In this document: positions 15,292-25,600 of the stretch, one piece after another | Position numbering within the stretch: the first letter of the stretch is position 1 | Layout: each line of letters begins with the position of its first letter | Source: Nostoc sp. PCC 7107 | GTDB taxonomy: Bacteria; Cyanobacteriota; Cyanobacteriia; Cyanobacteriales; Nostocaceae | NCBI RefSeq assembly: GCF_000316625.1 | Contig: NC_019676.1 | Coordinates: 2,512,501 to 2,576,500, forward strand | DNA: 64,000 nt | Reading direction: 5' to 3' | Made by a program: the position numbers and the translations under genes | Notes under the pieces: generated by a model | Seen by the model: the letters and a program-made list of their open reading frames with translations, nothing else | Databases searched by the model: none | What the model was told of the DNA's origin: nothing

Positions 15292-16557
15292 TTACCTAAT
15301 TTCCTCACAAACAATCTGCGCTATTTTTTGCGCTGCACCGCTTTCACCACGAACGCGTCTAAGATTAGTACGCATTTCTTCTAATTTTTCTGGGTGCGCT
15401 AACAAGTCTAATACCATTTCACCAATTTCTTGCGGTTGCAATTGACCTACAAGTTCTGGGACTATTTCTGATTGCGCCCAGATATTTGGCCATGCTAATA
15501 AACCCTTGCGTCGCAGAAATAGCCAGTTAATTAATTTGGCAAATGTTGTCCCCACTCCTGGCAAATTTGCGAATAATCCTGGTAGACCATCCCAAGAACG
15601 CATAGCATCAAGCTGTTGAGTTGGTAGTAACACAATCATCGGTACGCCTAAAGATCCAAGTTCGGCTGTGTTTGCGCCGACTGTCGTTAAGCAGATACTA
15701 CATTGCGATAAGATACTATATGCAGGATTTTCTTGATGTAGTTCGATGTTTAATCCTTGCTCTGTTTTCAGTAACGGGTACTCATGATTTTGTTCTGGCA
15801 TCACTAAAGAAGCACCAGAGAATTTAAAAGTTTGGGTAAAAGGGTTTTTCTGCGGGTCAGCAAAGCTGACTAAGGTTGGTAAATCCAAAGTTGGCGCTAC
15901 GGGAATGACAAACTTGATTTGCGGTTGTTTGGAGTGGATGTATTCAGCAATAGCTAAAGTTAAGGGGATTCCTTGGGTGAGTTTTGCCGCTTTTGAACCG
16001 GGGAGAATGCCTATAAGTGCGGTTAGCAGTAGCGGGGCGTTCAGCCCGTGCTGAGTGGGGAGTGCTGAGTTTTGGGCTTCTAGCATTAAGTCGCCGACAA
16101 CTGTAAATTTATGAGCGTATTTTTGGGAAACTTTTTCAGCGACTTTTGGTTTCATTACAGCAAAGCGATTGATTAAGTTATGCCAGCGGGCTTCCCATTC
16201 GGCGTAAACCACGGTGCGATATCCGAGTTTTTTGCCAATGATTACTGGGAAAATTTGATCGCCACCCAGGAAAACTACAACGCCATTATTTCTCCAATCC
16301 CAATTTTCAGAGGTTTTTCCCCAAAGTAAAAATTGCCAAAAATGTTCTGATTCCTGAACTCTATCAACTTCTGGGTAAGAAAGAGCGATCGCCGCTTCTT
16401 TACCACTAGCATTTGGGCAAGGTGATAATACTACAGAAATTCTGACTAAAGAACGGTCATCTCCCAGTCTTTCGCGTAATGCTTGGACAACTGGACGCAC
16501 CCAAGTTGTGATTTCTCCAGGGCCATTGGAGAGAATGAGAATATCTACTGGAGTCAT
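15292..16557 (-). CDS. Lipid-A-disaccharide-synthase-related glycosyltransferase
   Basis: 421 residues, a GT-B-fold protein of the cyanobacterial family related to LpxB. The start (DILILSNGPGEITTWVRPVV) parallels the LpxB N-terminus, and the C-terminal donor-binding half includes TTVGANTAELGSLGVPMIVLLP. The family is widespread in cyanobacteria, and its substrate is not established; lipid or envelope glycan synthesis is an inference. A heptamer repeat at 16048-16075 lies in frame and encodes part of the segment QNSALPTQHGLNAPL, about residues 161-175, probably a surface loop. The gene is upstream of nothing on its strand and converges with the secreted-protein gene. Confidence 0.82.
   Translation of the reverse strand: MTPVDILILSNGPGEITTWVRPVVQALRERLGDDRSLVRISVVLSPCPNASGKEAAIALSYPEVDRVQESEHFWQFLLWGKTSENWDWRNNGVVVFLGGDQIFPVIIGKKLGYRTVVYAEWEARWHNLINRFAVMKPKVAEKVSQKYAHKFTVVGDLMLEAQNSALPTQHGLNAPLLLTALIGILPGSKAAKLTQGIPLTLAIAEYIHSKQPQIKFVIPVAPTLDLPTLVSFADPQKNPFTQTFKFSGASLVMPEQNHEYPLLKTEQGLNIELHQENPAYSILSQCSICLTTVGANTAELGSLGVPMIVLLPTQQLDAMRSWDGLPGLFANLPGVGTTFAKLINWLFLRRKGLLAWPNIWAQSEIVPELVGQLQPQEIGEMVLDLLAHPEKLEEMRTNLRRVRGESGAAQKIAQIVCEEIR
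16048..16075. repeat. Heptamer STRR inside the LpxB-like gene
   Basis: Units GTGCTGA, GTGGGGA, GTGCTGA, GTTTTGG run in tandem. On the coding strand they read CCAAAAC-TCAGCAC-TCCCCAC-TCAGCAC and stay in frame. Confidence 0.75.
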
Positions 16558-16564
16558 GAGTTAT

Positions 16565-16585
16565 GGCAAAAGGCAAAAGGCAAAA
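16565..16585. repeat. Heptamer STRR, GGCAAAA x3
   Basis: Three perfect GGCAAAA units in the 82-bp gap upstream of the LpxB-like gene and downstream of the MATE gene. Confidence 0.8.
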
Positions 16586-16639
16586 GTAAGAATTGTTTTT
16601 AATATTAGTGGTATACGTGCGTGTAATTTTCTACTTCAA

Positions 16640-17998
16640 CTAACTAGATGGTAGTGGTTGCTGATTTTCTAGGGTTTGGCTACCAAATGTGCGGGGTATT
16701 TGTACGGCCAATACTGTTAAATTAACTGCCATATAAGCTACCAGCGACATCCAAAGTATTTGGTTATTGTGAAGATAGGAGGCTGTAATTGCTACAGGCA
16801 AAAAGCCCAATCCAAAGGCAATTAAGACTGCATTACGTAGAGTTGCACCTTCTTTTAAGCCAATGAAATAACCTTCCAACATAAAGGCAATGGCGGTTAA
16901 TCCTAGTAGTGGCAGCAACCAAATTGTATAAGTACTAATATGTTTGTTAACTTCAGCGTGATTAGTTAACAGCCCAAATACTGCATCAGGAAACAGTACA
17001 GACACGGCGGCAAAACCTAATGCAATTACCAAACTAGTTAATATCGAGACAGTCAGTAGTGGACTCATCTGTTCTTTAGCACCTTTGCTATAAAAGTTTC
17101 CAGTGAGTGTTTGAGTTGTCATCCCCACACCTTGGACTGTGAACTGACTTAGCAAAGCAATCTGTAATAACAATCCATTCTCTGCTAATATTTCTGTTCC
17201 CATTGCTGCGCTCAAGTTGGTGAAGATGGCATAAGTAGAAATCAGAACGACAAAGCGGATGAGAATGTTACTTTTGAGCGCCACCGTATCTTTAAGAGCT
17301 ACCCAATCAAATACTTCTTGTAAAGCAGCGGGTAATGTTTGCCAGGGAATAGTAAAGCAGGCATATATCATACCCGTTACGAGCGCCAGATATTGACTAA
17401 TGGCTGTGGCTAGTCCGGCTCCCATACTTTCCCAACCCCACAGTGAAATCATCAAATAGTCCAGTACCACATTAGAACCATTACCAATTACAGACATGAG
17501 CAAGACTACGCTATTCTTTTCTTGCCCCATAAACCAGCCAATTAAGACAAAATTCAGCAACACGGCTGGCGCTCCCCAAATTCTGGCTTGGAAATAATCA
17601 GCCCCAGCGATTTCAATTTCTGGGGAACCGCTGAGAATTGTAAAGCCAAGTTTTTGTAATGGGTATTGTAACAACAGAATTAATAAGCCAATTCCCAAAG
17701 CAATTAAGCCACTGCGTATCCCTGCTAAGAGTACGGCTTTGTGGTCATCGAGTCCCACAGCTTGTGCAGTCAGCGCATTCACACTAGAACGCAGAAATTT
17801 CAATACCCGATAAAGGTAGTCAAAAATAATCGTTGCTAAAATCACTCCCGCCAAATGGCGGATATCTGCCAAGTGTCCCAAAAAGGCAATATCCACCAAA
17901 CCTGCTAGGGGAACCATCATGTTGGATAGCATACTAATGCTGGCCAATTTGTAAAAGCGAGGCAAGAAGTTGTACTTGGGTGATACCGCAATTGTCAT
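16640..17998 (-). CDS. MATE-family efflux transporter
   Basis: 452 residues with 12 predicted membrane helices in two homologous halves. Typical MATE segments are MLSNMMVPLAGLVDIAFLGH near the N-terminus and a repeated counterpart at about residues 245-300. MATE proteins exchange Na+ or H+ for organic cations, drugs or natural products at the inner membrane. The length is normal (440-460). The substrate cannot be told from sequence. The gene lies downstream of the metalloprotease on the same strand, but a strong hairpin at 18099 separates them. Confidence 0.9.
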   Translation of the reverse strand: MTIAVSPKYNFLPRFYKLASISMLSNMMVPLAGLVDIAFLGHLADIRHLAGVILATIIFDYLYRVLKFLRSSVNALTAQAVGLDDHKAVLLAGIRSGLIALGIGLLILLLQYPLQKLGFTILSGSPEIEIAGADYFQARIWGAPAVLLNFVLIGWFMGQEKNSVVLLMSVIGNGSNVVLDYLMISLWGWESMGAGLATAISQYLALVTGMIYACFTIPWQTLPAALQEVFDWVALKDTVALKSNILIRFVVLISTYAIFTNLSAAMGTEILAENGLLLQIALLSQFTVQGVGMTTQTLTGNFYSKGAKEQMSPLLTVSILTSLVIALGFAAVSVLFPDAVFGLLTNHAEVNKHISTYTIWLLPLLGLTAIAFMLEGYFIGLKEGATLRNAVLIAFGLGFLPVAITASYLHNNQILWMSLVAYMAVNLTVLAVQIPRTFGSQTLENQQPLPSS

Positions 17999-18098
17999 AG
18001 ATTGTTGTCTGTACTGGAATTTATCTTCCAGTCTGAACTATTTCATGGGGAAATGACATACGGTAATCCGATTTGATTTGTGAAAATCGTACTTGTTT

Positions 18099-18131
18099 AG
18101 ATACCCGAATTCTGAAAGAAGTCGGGTATCT
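18099..18131. terminator. Dispersed-family hairpin after the metalloprotease gene
   Basis: AGATACCCGA pairs with TCGGGTATCT, with a further TTCT/AGAA pairing inside. Same family as 2009, 39682 and 42101. It lies 22 bp after the metalloprotease stop on the minus strand. Confidence 0.6.
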
Positions 18132-18152
18132 TGAGCTTGTGTAATTTCTAAT

Positions 18153-21089
18153 TTAATTTCCTTGTAATTGTGCATTCAAGGCTTTGGAAATGCGATCGCG
18201 TGTTTCGAGAATATGAGCTTTGCTATATTCATCGTTAGAACTGACTTGAGCCAGTTTTTCATCTAATTGCTTGAGTTTGTACCAAGCTAAAGTCCGCGCA
18301 TCTTCTGGGACGGATTCTTTACGCAACACCATGCCAATGAGAAGATCCAGGTATTCTCGCTGCAAACCTCGCCGCATACTGGAGATTTGCAAAGCTGACT
18401 TTTGAGGTTTGATTACTTCTGTCCAAATGCCTGATTGGAGTGTGTCAAATAATTCTGGCAGTGTCAGTGCTTGCCCTGATTGGGCTTTGAGTTCTAAATC
18501 TTTGAGACGGTTGAGGCGATCGCCTGAGAGTAAATCGCGCAACACTGCACTCTGCAAGAACAAAACCAACTCGTGAATTGGATAATCTAAACGTCCCACG
18601 CGGGGATAGCTGCCCCAGTGCCGCCAACGAGAAGGTGCTAATTTATTCAATAAATCTGGGGAAAATTTTAAGGCATCTTCCGCAAACACATATTTTTGCA
18701 GAGTTTTTAAAGCTTGGCGTTGTTCTTCTACGGGGACTGGTTGAAATGGTAAACGATTTTGTCCGCCCTGTTTACTAGAGTCAACATCACCACCTTTGAT
18801 GCGGTAAAAAGACTGTCCGCCAATATATTTACTCACATAATAAATTTGCTGGAAATAATTACCCAGAACCGTACTAAAGCGTTCACTAACATCGCTGTAG
18901 CTTTCCCCGGCTGTGGGATAACCTTTGTTCAGACGATCCCACATCACCCGTGAATTATCTAATTGCCATTGGGAATAAACCAGCACGTTGTTACTATTGT
19001 CCCAAGCATCGGCTGTGGGATCGAGATCGTAAACATCCTCGTCTGTGGAATAACTTAACTCTGGCTTATAAGATTGGTTGGCAATTTCCTGCAACAATGG
19101 TTTTTCGGCAATGGGAGATGTCGCCTGGGTGGAGATATAACCATATTGAATTGCCCAATCATCATAAGCCCCCACCGCATTCGGAAAATAATCGCCCTGC
19201 TTTGTGCCTTGGGGTGCAATATTTGGGGGAATGTAATCCATTACAGAAGCAGTCAAACCTTTATTGTGGGTGACATCTTTATTGTTCATCTCCTGGGGTG
19301 GCAATAAAGTACTACCCCGGAAGTTATGCCGCAAACCAAGGGTATGACCGACTTCGTGGGCAATAATTAACCGTAAATATTGATTAATATATTCTTTTAC
19401 TTGGTCTTGGCTGGGTGTAGTGTCTTTTAACAGTGTCATTGCCAAGGAACCAAAGGCAAATTGATTAGCGGCTTCCATGCCATAACACAAGTCATACTCC
19501 CCAGCTAGTTTGGATAAGTTTCGCAATAACCCGTTTTGTTCTGGCTGGGGAGAATTTTGGTCTTTGGCTGCTTCCCCGCCGCAAAGAAAGCGATTTTGCA
19601 TCCATGCTGATAGGGAGGTGCGATTTTGCTTGGCGTTAGGTTGGACAATTTTGCGATACTCACTTTTCAACGCACGCACAAAACTCGCATCAACTAAAAT
19701 GTCTGCATCTAAAATTTCTCCGGTGAGGGGGTTAACGCGGGATGGCCCCATTGCAAAATAACCATCAACTGTGTTTATCCAGCGAATTGTGTTGTAGCGA
19801 ATATCCGCCGGATCCCAGGTGGCGTTATCTGGCATTTGTTTGGCTTCAATCGCATCTTTAAATCCGGCTTTGAGGAAGGCTTTGTTCCACATTAAGATGC
19901 CTTCTTTGATAGCATCACGATATTCTAAAGGAACTGCATTATCAATCCAGAAAACAATTGGTTTTTTGGGACGGGAAATAGCAGCTTTGGGGTCTGCTTT
20001 TTCTAAATTCCAGCGATTGATATAACGAACAAAGGGATCTCCACTATCTTTAGTTAAGTCTTGGTAAGCGGTGATGAAATAACCCACTCGTTCGTCGGCT
20101 AGACGTGGGCGGTAATTATTATTGGGTAATTGTGAAAGACTGTAGTGGACGCGTAAAGTAAAGCCCCGGTCGTCAGCGAGGGAGGCGAAACTCATCTGTT
20201 GATTATCTCGATTTTTAATACTACCACTAGAAAAATTTAAGACCGATTCAATTTCGACGTTATGGGGAAAAGCTTTCGCGTCACCGAAGTATGATTGGTC
20301 TGCGGTGGCTGTCACACCTAAATTTGCAGATAATCCGGCTAAGTCGGAAAGGAGTAAATCGCTGAGGTCAACGAGGATAGTTTTGCGTTGGGGATGAACA
20401 CTTTTGATCGGTAACATATAGAGAATTGAATCGCTAAATGACCGGGCAAGCGATCGCGCTTGTGGATCTCCATCCCGCGTGCGAAAATTAACGTTACGGA
20501 CAACAAAGTGTAATTTGTCGCCTACCCGCTGCCAATAAAACAAAAAATCTTGCAAAGGTATACCGCTATAAATACCTCGTTCGCCAATTCCCGATTCTAA
20601 TGTGGCAGTTGCTAAATAATTATTATTTAACTGTTCTGGTTTAATTTCTAGGTAAACTTTATTCTTTTTAGAATTGCGATAGAGGGTAAATAGTCCCTCT
20701 TTTTTTTCAGCATCTTTAATTACTTCATCAAATGCTTCTAAATCATCTTTAGCTATAGGTTTCGCTGGCGTATTTGGCTTTTTCTCCGGCTTATTGCTGG
20801 GTTTACCCACTTCTAAAAATGGTTGTTTTTCTGATTGCTTGATATTTTTGACAACCCAAATAAACGGCTGACTTTGAACTTGTTTATCTTGATTAATTAC
20901 CCAAACTTGCGGCGATGGTAATTTTTTCCAGGCAGGTGCTTGACTATTTTTGCTGCTTCTAACTTGTGCAATCTGGTTAATATCTAAAGCTTTATTGTCT
21001 TTGTTAGTCCTTAGCGACTCAGCATTAGCAGTTCCTATTCCTAATAATAAACCTTGCAACAAAATTACATAAAAAGTTACTTTATTCAT
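18153..21089 (-). CDS. Secreted zinc-dependent metalloprotease
   Basis: 978 residues with an N-terminal signal peptide (VTFYVILLQGLLLGIGTANA). The N-terminal and central regions resemble the DUF5118/DUF5117 domains that precede this metzincin type. The catalytic zinc site is HEVGHTLGLRHNF at about residues 578-590, with a Met-turn SVMDY about 30 residues later. It should be exported to the periplasm or outside the cell, where it would degrade proteins; the physiological substrate is unknown. A Lys/Pro-rich linker (residues about 85-115, KPSNKPEKKPNTPAKPIAKD) follows the signal region. Length agrees with cyanobacterial relatives (about 800-1000). It stands alone with a 587-bp upstream gap. Confidence 0.9.
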   Translation of the reverse strand: MNKVTFYVILLQGLLLGIGTANAESLRTNKDNKALDINQIAQVRSSKNSQAPAWKKLPSPQVWVINQDKQVQSQPFIWVVKNIKQSEKQPFLEVGKPSNKPEKKPNTPAKPIAKDDLEAFDEVIKDAEKKEGLFTLYRNSKKNKVYLEIKPEQLNNNYLATATLESGIGERGIYSGIPLQDFLFYWQRVGDKLHFVVRNVNFRTRDGDPQARSLARSFSDSILYMLPIKSVHPQRKTILVDLSDLLLSDLAGLSANLGVTATADQSYFGDAKAFPHNVEIESVLNFSSGSIKNRDNQQMSFASLADDRGFTLRVHYSLSQLPNNNYRPRLADERVGYFITAYQDLTKDSGDPFVRYINRWNLEKADPKAAISRPKKPIVFWIDNAVPLEYRDAIKEGILMWNKAFLKAGFKDAIEAKQMPDNATWDPADIRYNTIRWINTVDGYFAMGPSRVNPLTGEILDADILVDASFVRALKSEYRKIVQPNAKQNRTSLSAWMQNRFLCGGEAAKDQNSPQPEQNGLLRNLSKLAGEYDLCYGMEAANQFAFGSLAMTLLKDTTPSQDQVKEYINQYLRLIIAHEVGHTLGLRHNFRGSTLLPPQEMNNKDVTHNKGLTASVMDYIPPNIAPQGTKQGDYFPNAVGAYDDWAIQYGYISTQATSPIAEKPLLQEIANQSYKPELSYSTDEDVYDLDPTADAWDNSNNVLVYSQWQLDNSRVMWDRLNKGYPTAGESYSDVSERFSTVLGNYFQQIYYVSKYIGGQSFYRIKGGDVDSSKQGGQNRLPFQPVPVEEQRQALKTLQKYVFAEDALKFSPDLLNKLAPSRWRHWGSYPRVGRLDYPIHELVLFLQSAVLRDLLSGDRLNRLKDLELKAQSGQALTLPELFDTLQSGIWTEVIKPQKSALQISSMRRGLQREYLDLLIGMVLRKESVPEDARTLAWYKLKQLDEKLAQVSSNDEYSKAHILETRDRISKALNAQLQGN

Positions 21090-21676
21090 TCACTTTAGCC
21101 CTGATAAAGATTAAGAGTTAATTTTTAATTTTTACCAATAAAATTTTTGGCTGCCATCAGTAGAAGCAACCTAAAAATTCCTGAAGTTGTCTGATATTCT
21201 CTGGCAGACTTTTGGCTTCAGTTTTGAGAGATATTATGCAGTTGTGTATTATTTTTGCTCACAATTCCTTAGCGAATAAATAGTAAGTATGATTGTGTCA
21301 CCCGCTGAGTAAAGATAATGGTAAAAAATACACAATTTCGGCAAAAACTTTTAAAAAAATATAAATTTCCTGATAAATAATTAACTTTGAAAGCTAAAAT
21401 TTAAGTCTATCCTCAATATATAGTTCCTCACTGTCAGAAATTTAGCTGTTACTCAGTACTTTCGTCAATAAGATATACATACTACTTTATACTTCTATCT
21501 TTTGGCATCTCAAAACTAGACTCGACAATCAAAAATTAATCAATTTTTAAGATAAAGATTGGTCAATGGTCATAAAAGATACAATAACTGGTAATAAATG
21601 TTAATTATTGCTGGTGTTGTAGCGAAAGAGATTTTCTAGCGTGCATAAACAGCCAGAGCTTTGATACCATAGCTGC
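21090..21676. other. Divergent intergenic region
   Basis: 587 bp, AT-rich, between the divergent metalloprotease and EamA genes. It must hold both promoters, but no operator or gene stands out except the hairpin over the EamA start (21653-21699). Confidence 0.4.
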
Positions 21677-21699
21677 ATGTCACTACATCAAAACTCTGG
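21653..21699 (+). promoter_or_regulatory. Hairpin enclosing the EamA start codon
   Basis: CCAGAGCTTTGAT (21653-21665) pairs with ATCAAAACTCTGG (21687-21699) over 13 positions with one mismatch. The 21-base loop contains the ATG at 21677, and the right arm lies in codons 4-8. No Shine-Dalgarno sequence is visible. This could be translational control or a chance inverted repeat. Confidence 0.4.
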
Positions 21700-22600
21700 C
21701 CGCTGGCGTTTAGGGCTGGCATTATCTCTATTAACTGTTTTCTTGTGGGGAATTTTACCAATTGCGTTGGCGGTAATCTTGCAAGCGCTTGATGTCTATA
21801 CGGTGATTTGGTTTCGCTTTTTGGTATCGTTTATACTACTGAGTGTATATTTAGGGGTGCGTGGTGAGTTACCAAAGTTAAAACAATTACCTGCCGTTGC
21901 TTGGAAGTTGTTAGCGATCGCTACACTGATGTTAGGAGCTAATTATTTCTTTTTCATGCAGGGTTTAGCGTTGACATCTCCTGCAAATGCAGAAGTACTG
22001 ATTCAATTAGCAACTTTGTTATTAGGCTTTGGTGGGTTAGTTATTTTTCACGAACGTTACACACTCCGTCAATGGGTTGGTGTGGGTGTGCTGATTTGTG
22101 GGTATGTGATATTTTTTCGTGACCAACTCAGCAACTTAATTACCGCACATGGCACATATATTTTTGGTAGTGGTTTGGTAGCCGTAGGTGCATCTGTTTG
22201 GGCTATTTACGCTTTAGCACAAAAGCAGTTGTTACAATCTTTATCGTCGTCTAATATCATGATGCTAATTTATGGAGGTGCGGCTTTATTATTTACACCT
22301 TTAGCAAGACCAGACACTATTTTAAAACTGAATCATTTGCAATTGGGGATGTTAATTTTTTGTGCTTTAAATACGTTAATTGCTTATGGTGCTTTTGCAG
22401 AATCATTAGAACATTGGGAAGCATCCCGCGTCAGTGCGGTGCTAACTTTAGCACCAATTGTGACATTAATATCTGTTGAGTTAGTAGCAATATTAGTACC
22501 TACCTTAATCCCTGCCGAAAATATTACAATTACTGGGATAATTGGAGCTATTTTAGTAGTAGCTGGTTCGATGGCGATCGCTTTGGGTAAAAAAAAGTGA
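21677..22600 (+). CDS. EamA-family (DMT superfamily) transporter
   Basis: 307 residues with 10 predicted membrane helices made of two EamA repeats (about 14-143 and 160-303). Features are LTVFLWGILPIALAVIL near the start and FMQGLALTSPANAEVLIQL in the first repeat. DMT transporters move small metabolites such as amino acids across the inner membrane; this one's substrate is unknown. Length is typical. It converges with the CHAT gene with 29 bp between the stops. Its start codon sits in the loop of an imperfect hairpin. Confidence 0.9.
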   Translation: MSLHQNSGRWRLGLALSLLTVFLWGILPIALAVILQALDVYTVIWFRFLVSFILLSVYLGVRGELPKLKQLPAVAWKLLAIATLMLGANYFFFMQGLALTSPANAEVLIQLATLLLGFGGLVIFHERYTLRQWVGVGVLICGYVIFFRDQLSNLITAHGTYIFGSGLVAVGASVWAIYALAQKQLLQSLSSSNIMMLIYGGAALLFTPLARPDTILKLNHLQLGMLIFCALNTLIAYGAFAESLEHWEASRVSAVLTLAPIVTLISVELVAILVPTLIPAENITITGIIGAILVVAGSMAIALGKKK

Positions 22601-22629
22601 ATTGCCAATGCTGGCAATATTGATTTTAA

Positions 22630-25600
22630 TTACAACCCATTACCAATTAAAATAAACGGCGACCAGTAATAAGGGTGAGAATAATCACTTGTTGTAGTAG
22701 CAGGTTTACTACGTAGTAAACTTAATTGTGCTTGGCGTAAGGCTTCAGCTTTTGTGGGTTGATTTTTATTAGCGAGATTCGTGTAAAATTGCTGCATAAG
22801 TACACTGGTGCTGCGATCGTCAACTAACCAAAGAGAAGCTATTACTGATTTTGCACCTCGATTCAGAAAAGAATATGCAACACTCGCAATTTCTACCCCA
22901 TCTTGACGAGATCCGGCAAGGGCTGTTTGACAAGCAGATAAAACCACTAAATGAATATTGTTTAACCCTGTTAAAGTTTGAATTTGGGGAATCGCCAGTT
23001 TTTCGCCATTTCCTAACAACAAATACGAAGCATCTTTGCTATCAGGAACAAATTCACCATGCGTAGCAAGGTGTAAAATTTTATTACCTGTGAGATTGTC
23101 TCGTAAATTCCGAAAATCAAAAGCATTATTGAGAAACTCTTTCCCTGGATATATACCTTGTTGATTATTCTTAGTTTTCACAATTGCATTCAACTCTGTA
23201 GGGACATTTTCTAGGGCGGGGAAATCACCTACCGCTTGCGAAACTCCCATTGCTAAAACTGAAGTATTTTGTGTCCCTGCGGGTAAAGTAGTAGAAGTAT
23301 CTGTTAAGTCTGCGGATAAAACATTGTAGACAGTGTAATTCTCAATTAAATATTGCTTTCCGTCAAACAAAGTACTCATAGGGACATAACGTGTTACCCT
23401 ATCAAGCGCAAACACGAGATTTTTTACTTTATTTTCTTTTAGTTCTGGTTCTAATGGTTTAATCAACCAGGAATAAAGTTTTTGACTAACTGACTGAATC
23501 TGCGAAATATCTTTAGCAGCACAATCAATATTTTGACATCGTCCGATTAACCGCCGAAATTCCTGGACTGTATTTCCTAATTCTTCTCGTCCAATTTTGA
23601 CTTCAAACTTTTTAGCAGCATCACCAGAATACAGTAATAGCCAAAGTTTATCTTCTAGCACTAAGGGGTAAATCATCACTGTACCCGGTTGTGATTTGAC
23701 TATTTCTAAAACTTTCGGACTGTCAGGACGAAATGCACCAGGATCTTTTGCTAAACGTTCTCTAATTTCTGTGTCGATTTTATTTAATTCTTGATTAAAC
23801 TCAGCAACTAAGTTTGTTAGTTTATCGTTTAGTTTAGTTTTATCTTTACAGTTAGTTTGTTCGCACTCACTAATTTGTTTTGCTAAAGCAATAATTGATT
23901 GATTGGGTGCAGCAATTTTTGTTTCTTCCGGATTTAAAGTAACTTTTGGTTTGTCTGTTGGCGAAATGTTAGTAGTGGCAAAATCTTTGATTTCTTGAAT
24001 CTTCAAAAGTTCTAAAATTTGTGTTGCTTCTTTTTCTCTACCTTGAGATAGTAATAAATTTGCCAGTTGACGATAAATATCAGAGGTGGTTACTTTGCCA
24101 AAATCAATCTTTGTTTGCAAAAAAGAAGCTTGTAACTGTGGTGGTAATCCTTCAATATTACGGCGGATTTGTTCAATCCCATTAATAGCTTGTTTGTAGT
24201 AAGTAATTGCTACATTTGGTTGATTTAAATCAGCGTAAGTACGACCTAAACCAGCATAAATACCCCAAGCACTACCTGTAATTTCTGTAGGAGTAGGAAT
24301 TGTTAACGCCTGTTGATAGGCTGTAATTGCTTGCTGTTTTCTACCAAACTGACGATGTAAATCACCTAAAACATTGAGTGCATCTTTTTCATAAACTGGG
24401 TTCTGCACTTTTCTCGCAAATGCTAAAACTGTTTGTATTTCCGCAATTGCTTGCTTTTCATTACCCAATTCACCGTAGGCTAGGCTTAATGTCCGATGTG
24501 GTATTATCTCCCAAGCTGGTTTTTTAGTTTGTTTTAAAATAGCTAAACTTTGTTGGGCAAAGTCTACAGTTTTTCGGGCTTCTCCGGTATTGTAGTAATT
24601 ACCTGCGATCGCCAATAAAGCAAATGCTTCTCCATTACGATTTTTTAGTTGTCGCTGTTTGGCTACGAGTTGCTGATAAAACTCATTGCTTTTTTGATAC
24701 GCACCCAAATTACTGTAAATATCACCAAGACTTGCTAATGATAATACTTCAGATGTAGGGCTTTTGATGTATTGAGCAATTTGTAAACTTTGCTGAGATA
24801 ATTCTAAAGCTTTGGGATAATCTTTGAGATTTCTGTAAACATTCCCCAGATAAGCCAGTGCTTGAGACTCTAAAGGACGTTCTTTAATTTCTTTTGTAAT
24901 TGCTAAACTTTGCTCTGCTAATTCCTTACTTTTTTGATAATTACCAATGTTGGTATAAACACTACTTAAATCAAGTAACCCTTGGGCTTCTAGAGGACGA
25001 TTGTTAGATTTTTTTGCAGATAACAATCCTGGTTCTGCTACAGCAATGACTTTGTTATATTCTCCCAATGAATCATAGGCTTGACTCAGGTTAAGTGAAG
25101 CAACTGCTACACCTAAGAAATTTTGAGATTTTTGGGCTATGAGCAAACTTTTTTGAGCTAATTGTATTGCTTGCTCATATTCTCCTTTTATAATGTATGC
25201 TTTACTGAGTCTTGCTAAAGGTATCATTTCCAATTCGGGTGCTTTTAATTGTCTGGCTATTGTTAATGCTTGATTTGCTACTTCAATAGCTTTTTGTGTA
25301 TCTCCTAATAAAATATAAATATTACTTAAACTACTCAAAGCTATGATTTCATAAGTACGTTGGTTAGTTTTTTGAAAAATTTCTAATTGTTGTTGACTGA
25401 GTTCTAAGGCTTTTTGATAATTACCTTGTTTTTGATAACTATCACTCATGACATTTAAAGCATCCGCTTCTAATTTCGGGTTTTGCAAGCGTTTAGCAAT
25501 TACCAACATTTGTTGTGCTAACTCAATAGCAGAGTTATAATTTCCCTGGCGTATGTAAATTCCACTAAGTTGCTTTAAAGCATTTGCTTCTAGTTGAGGT

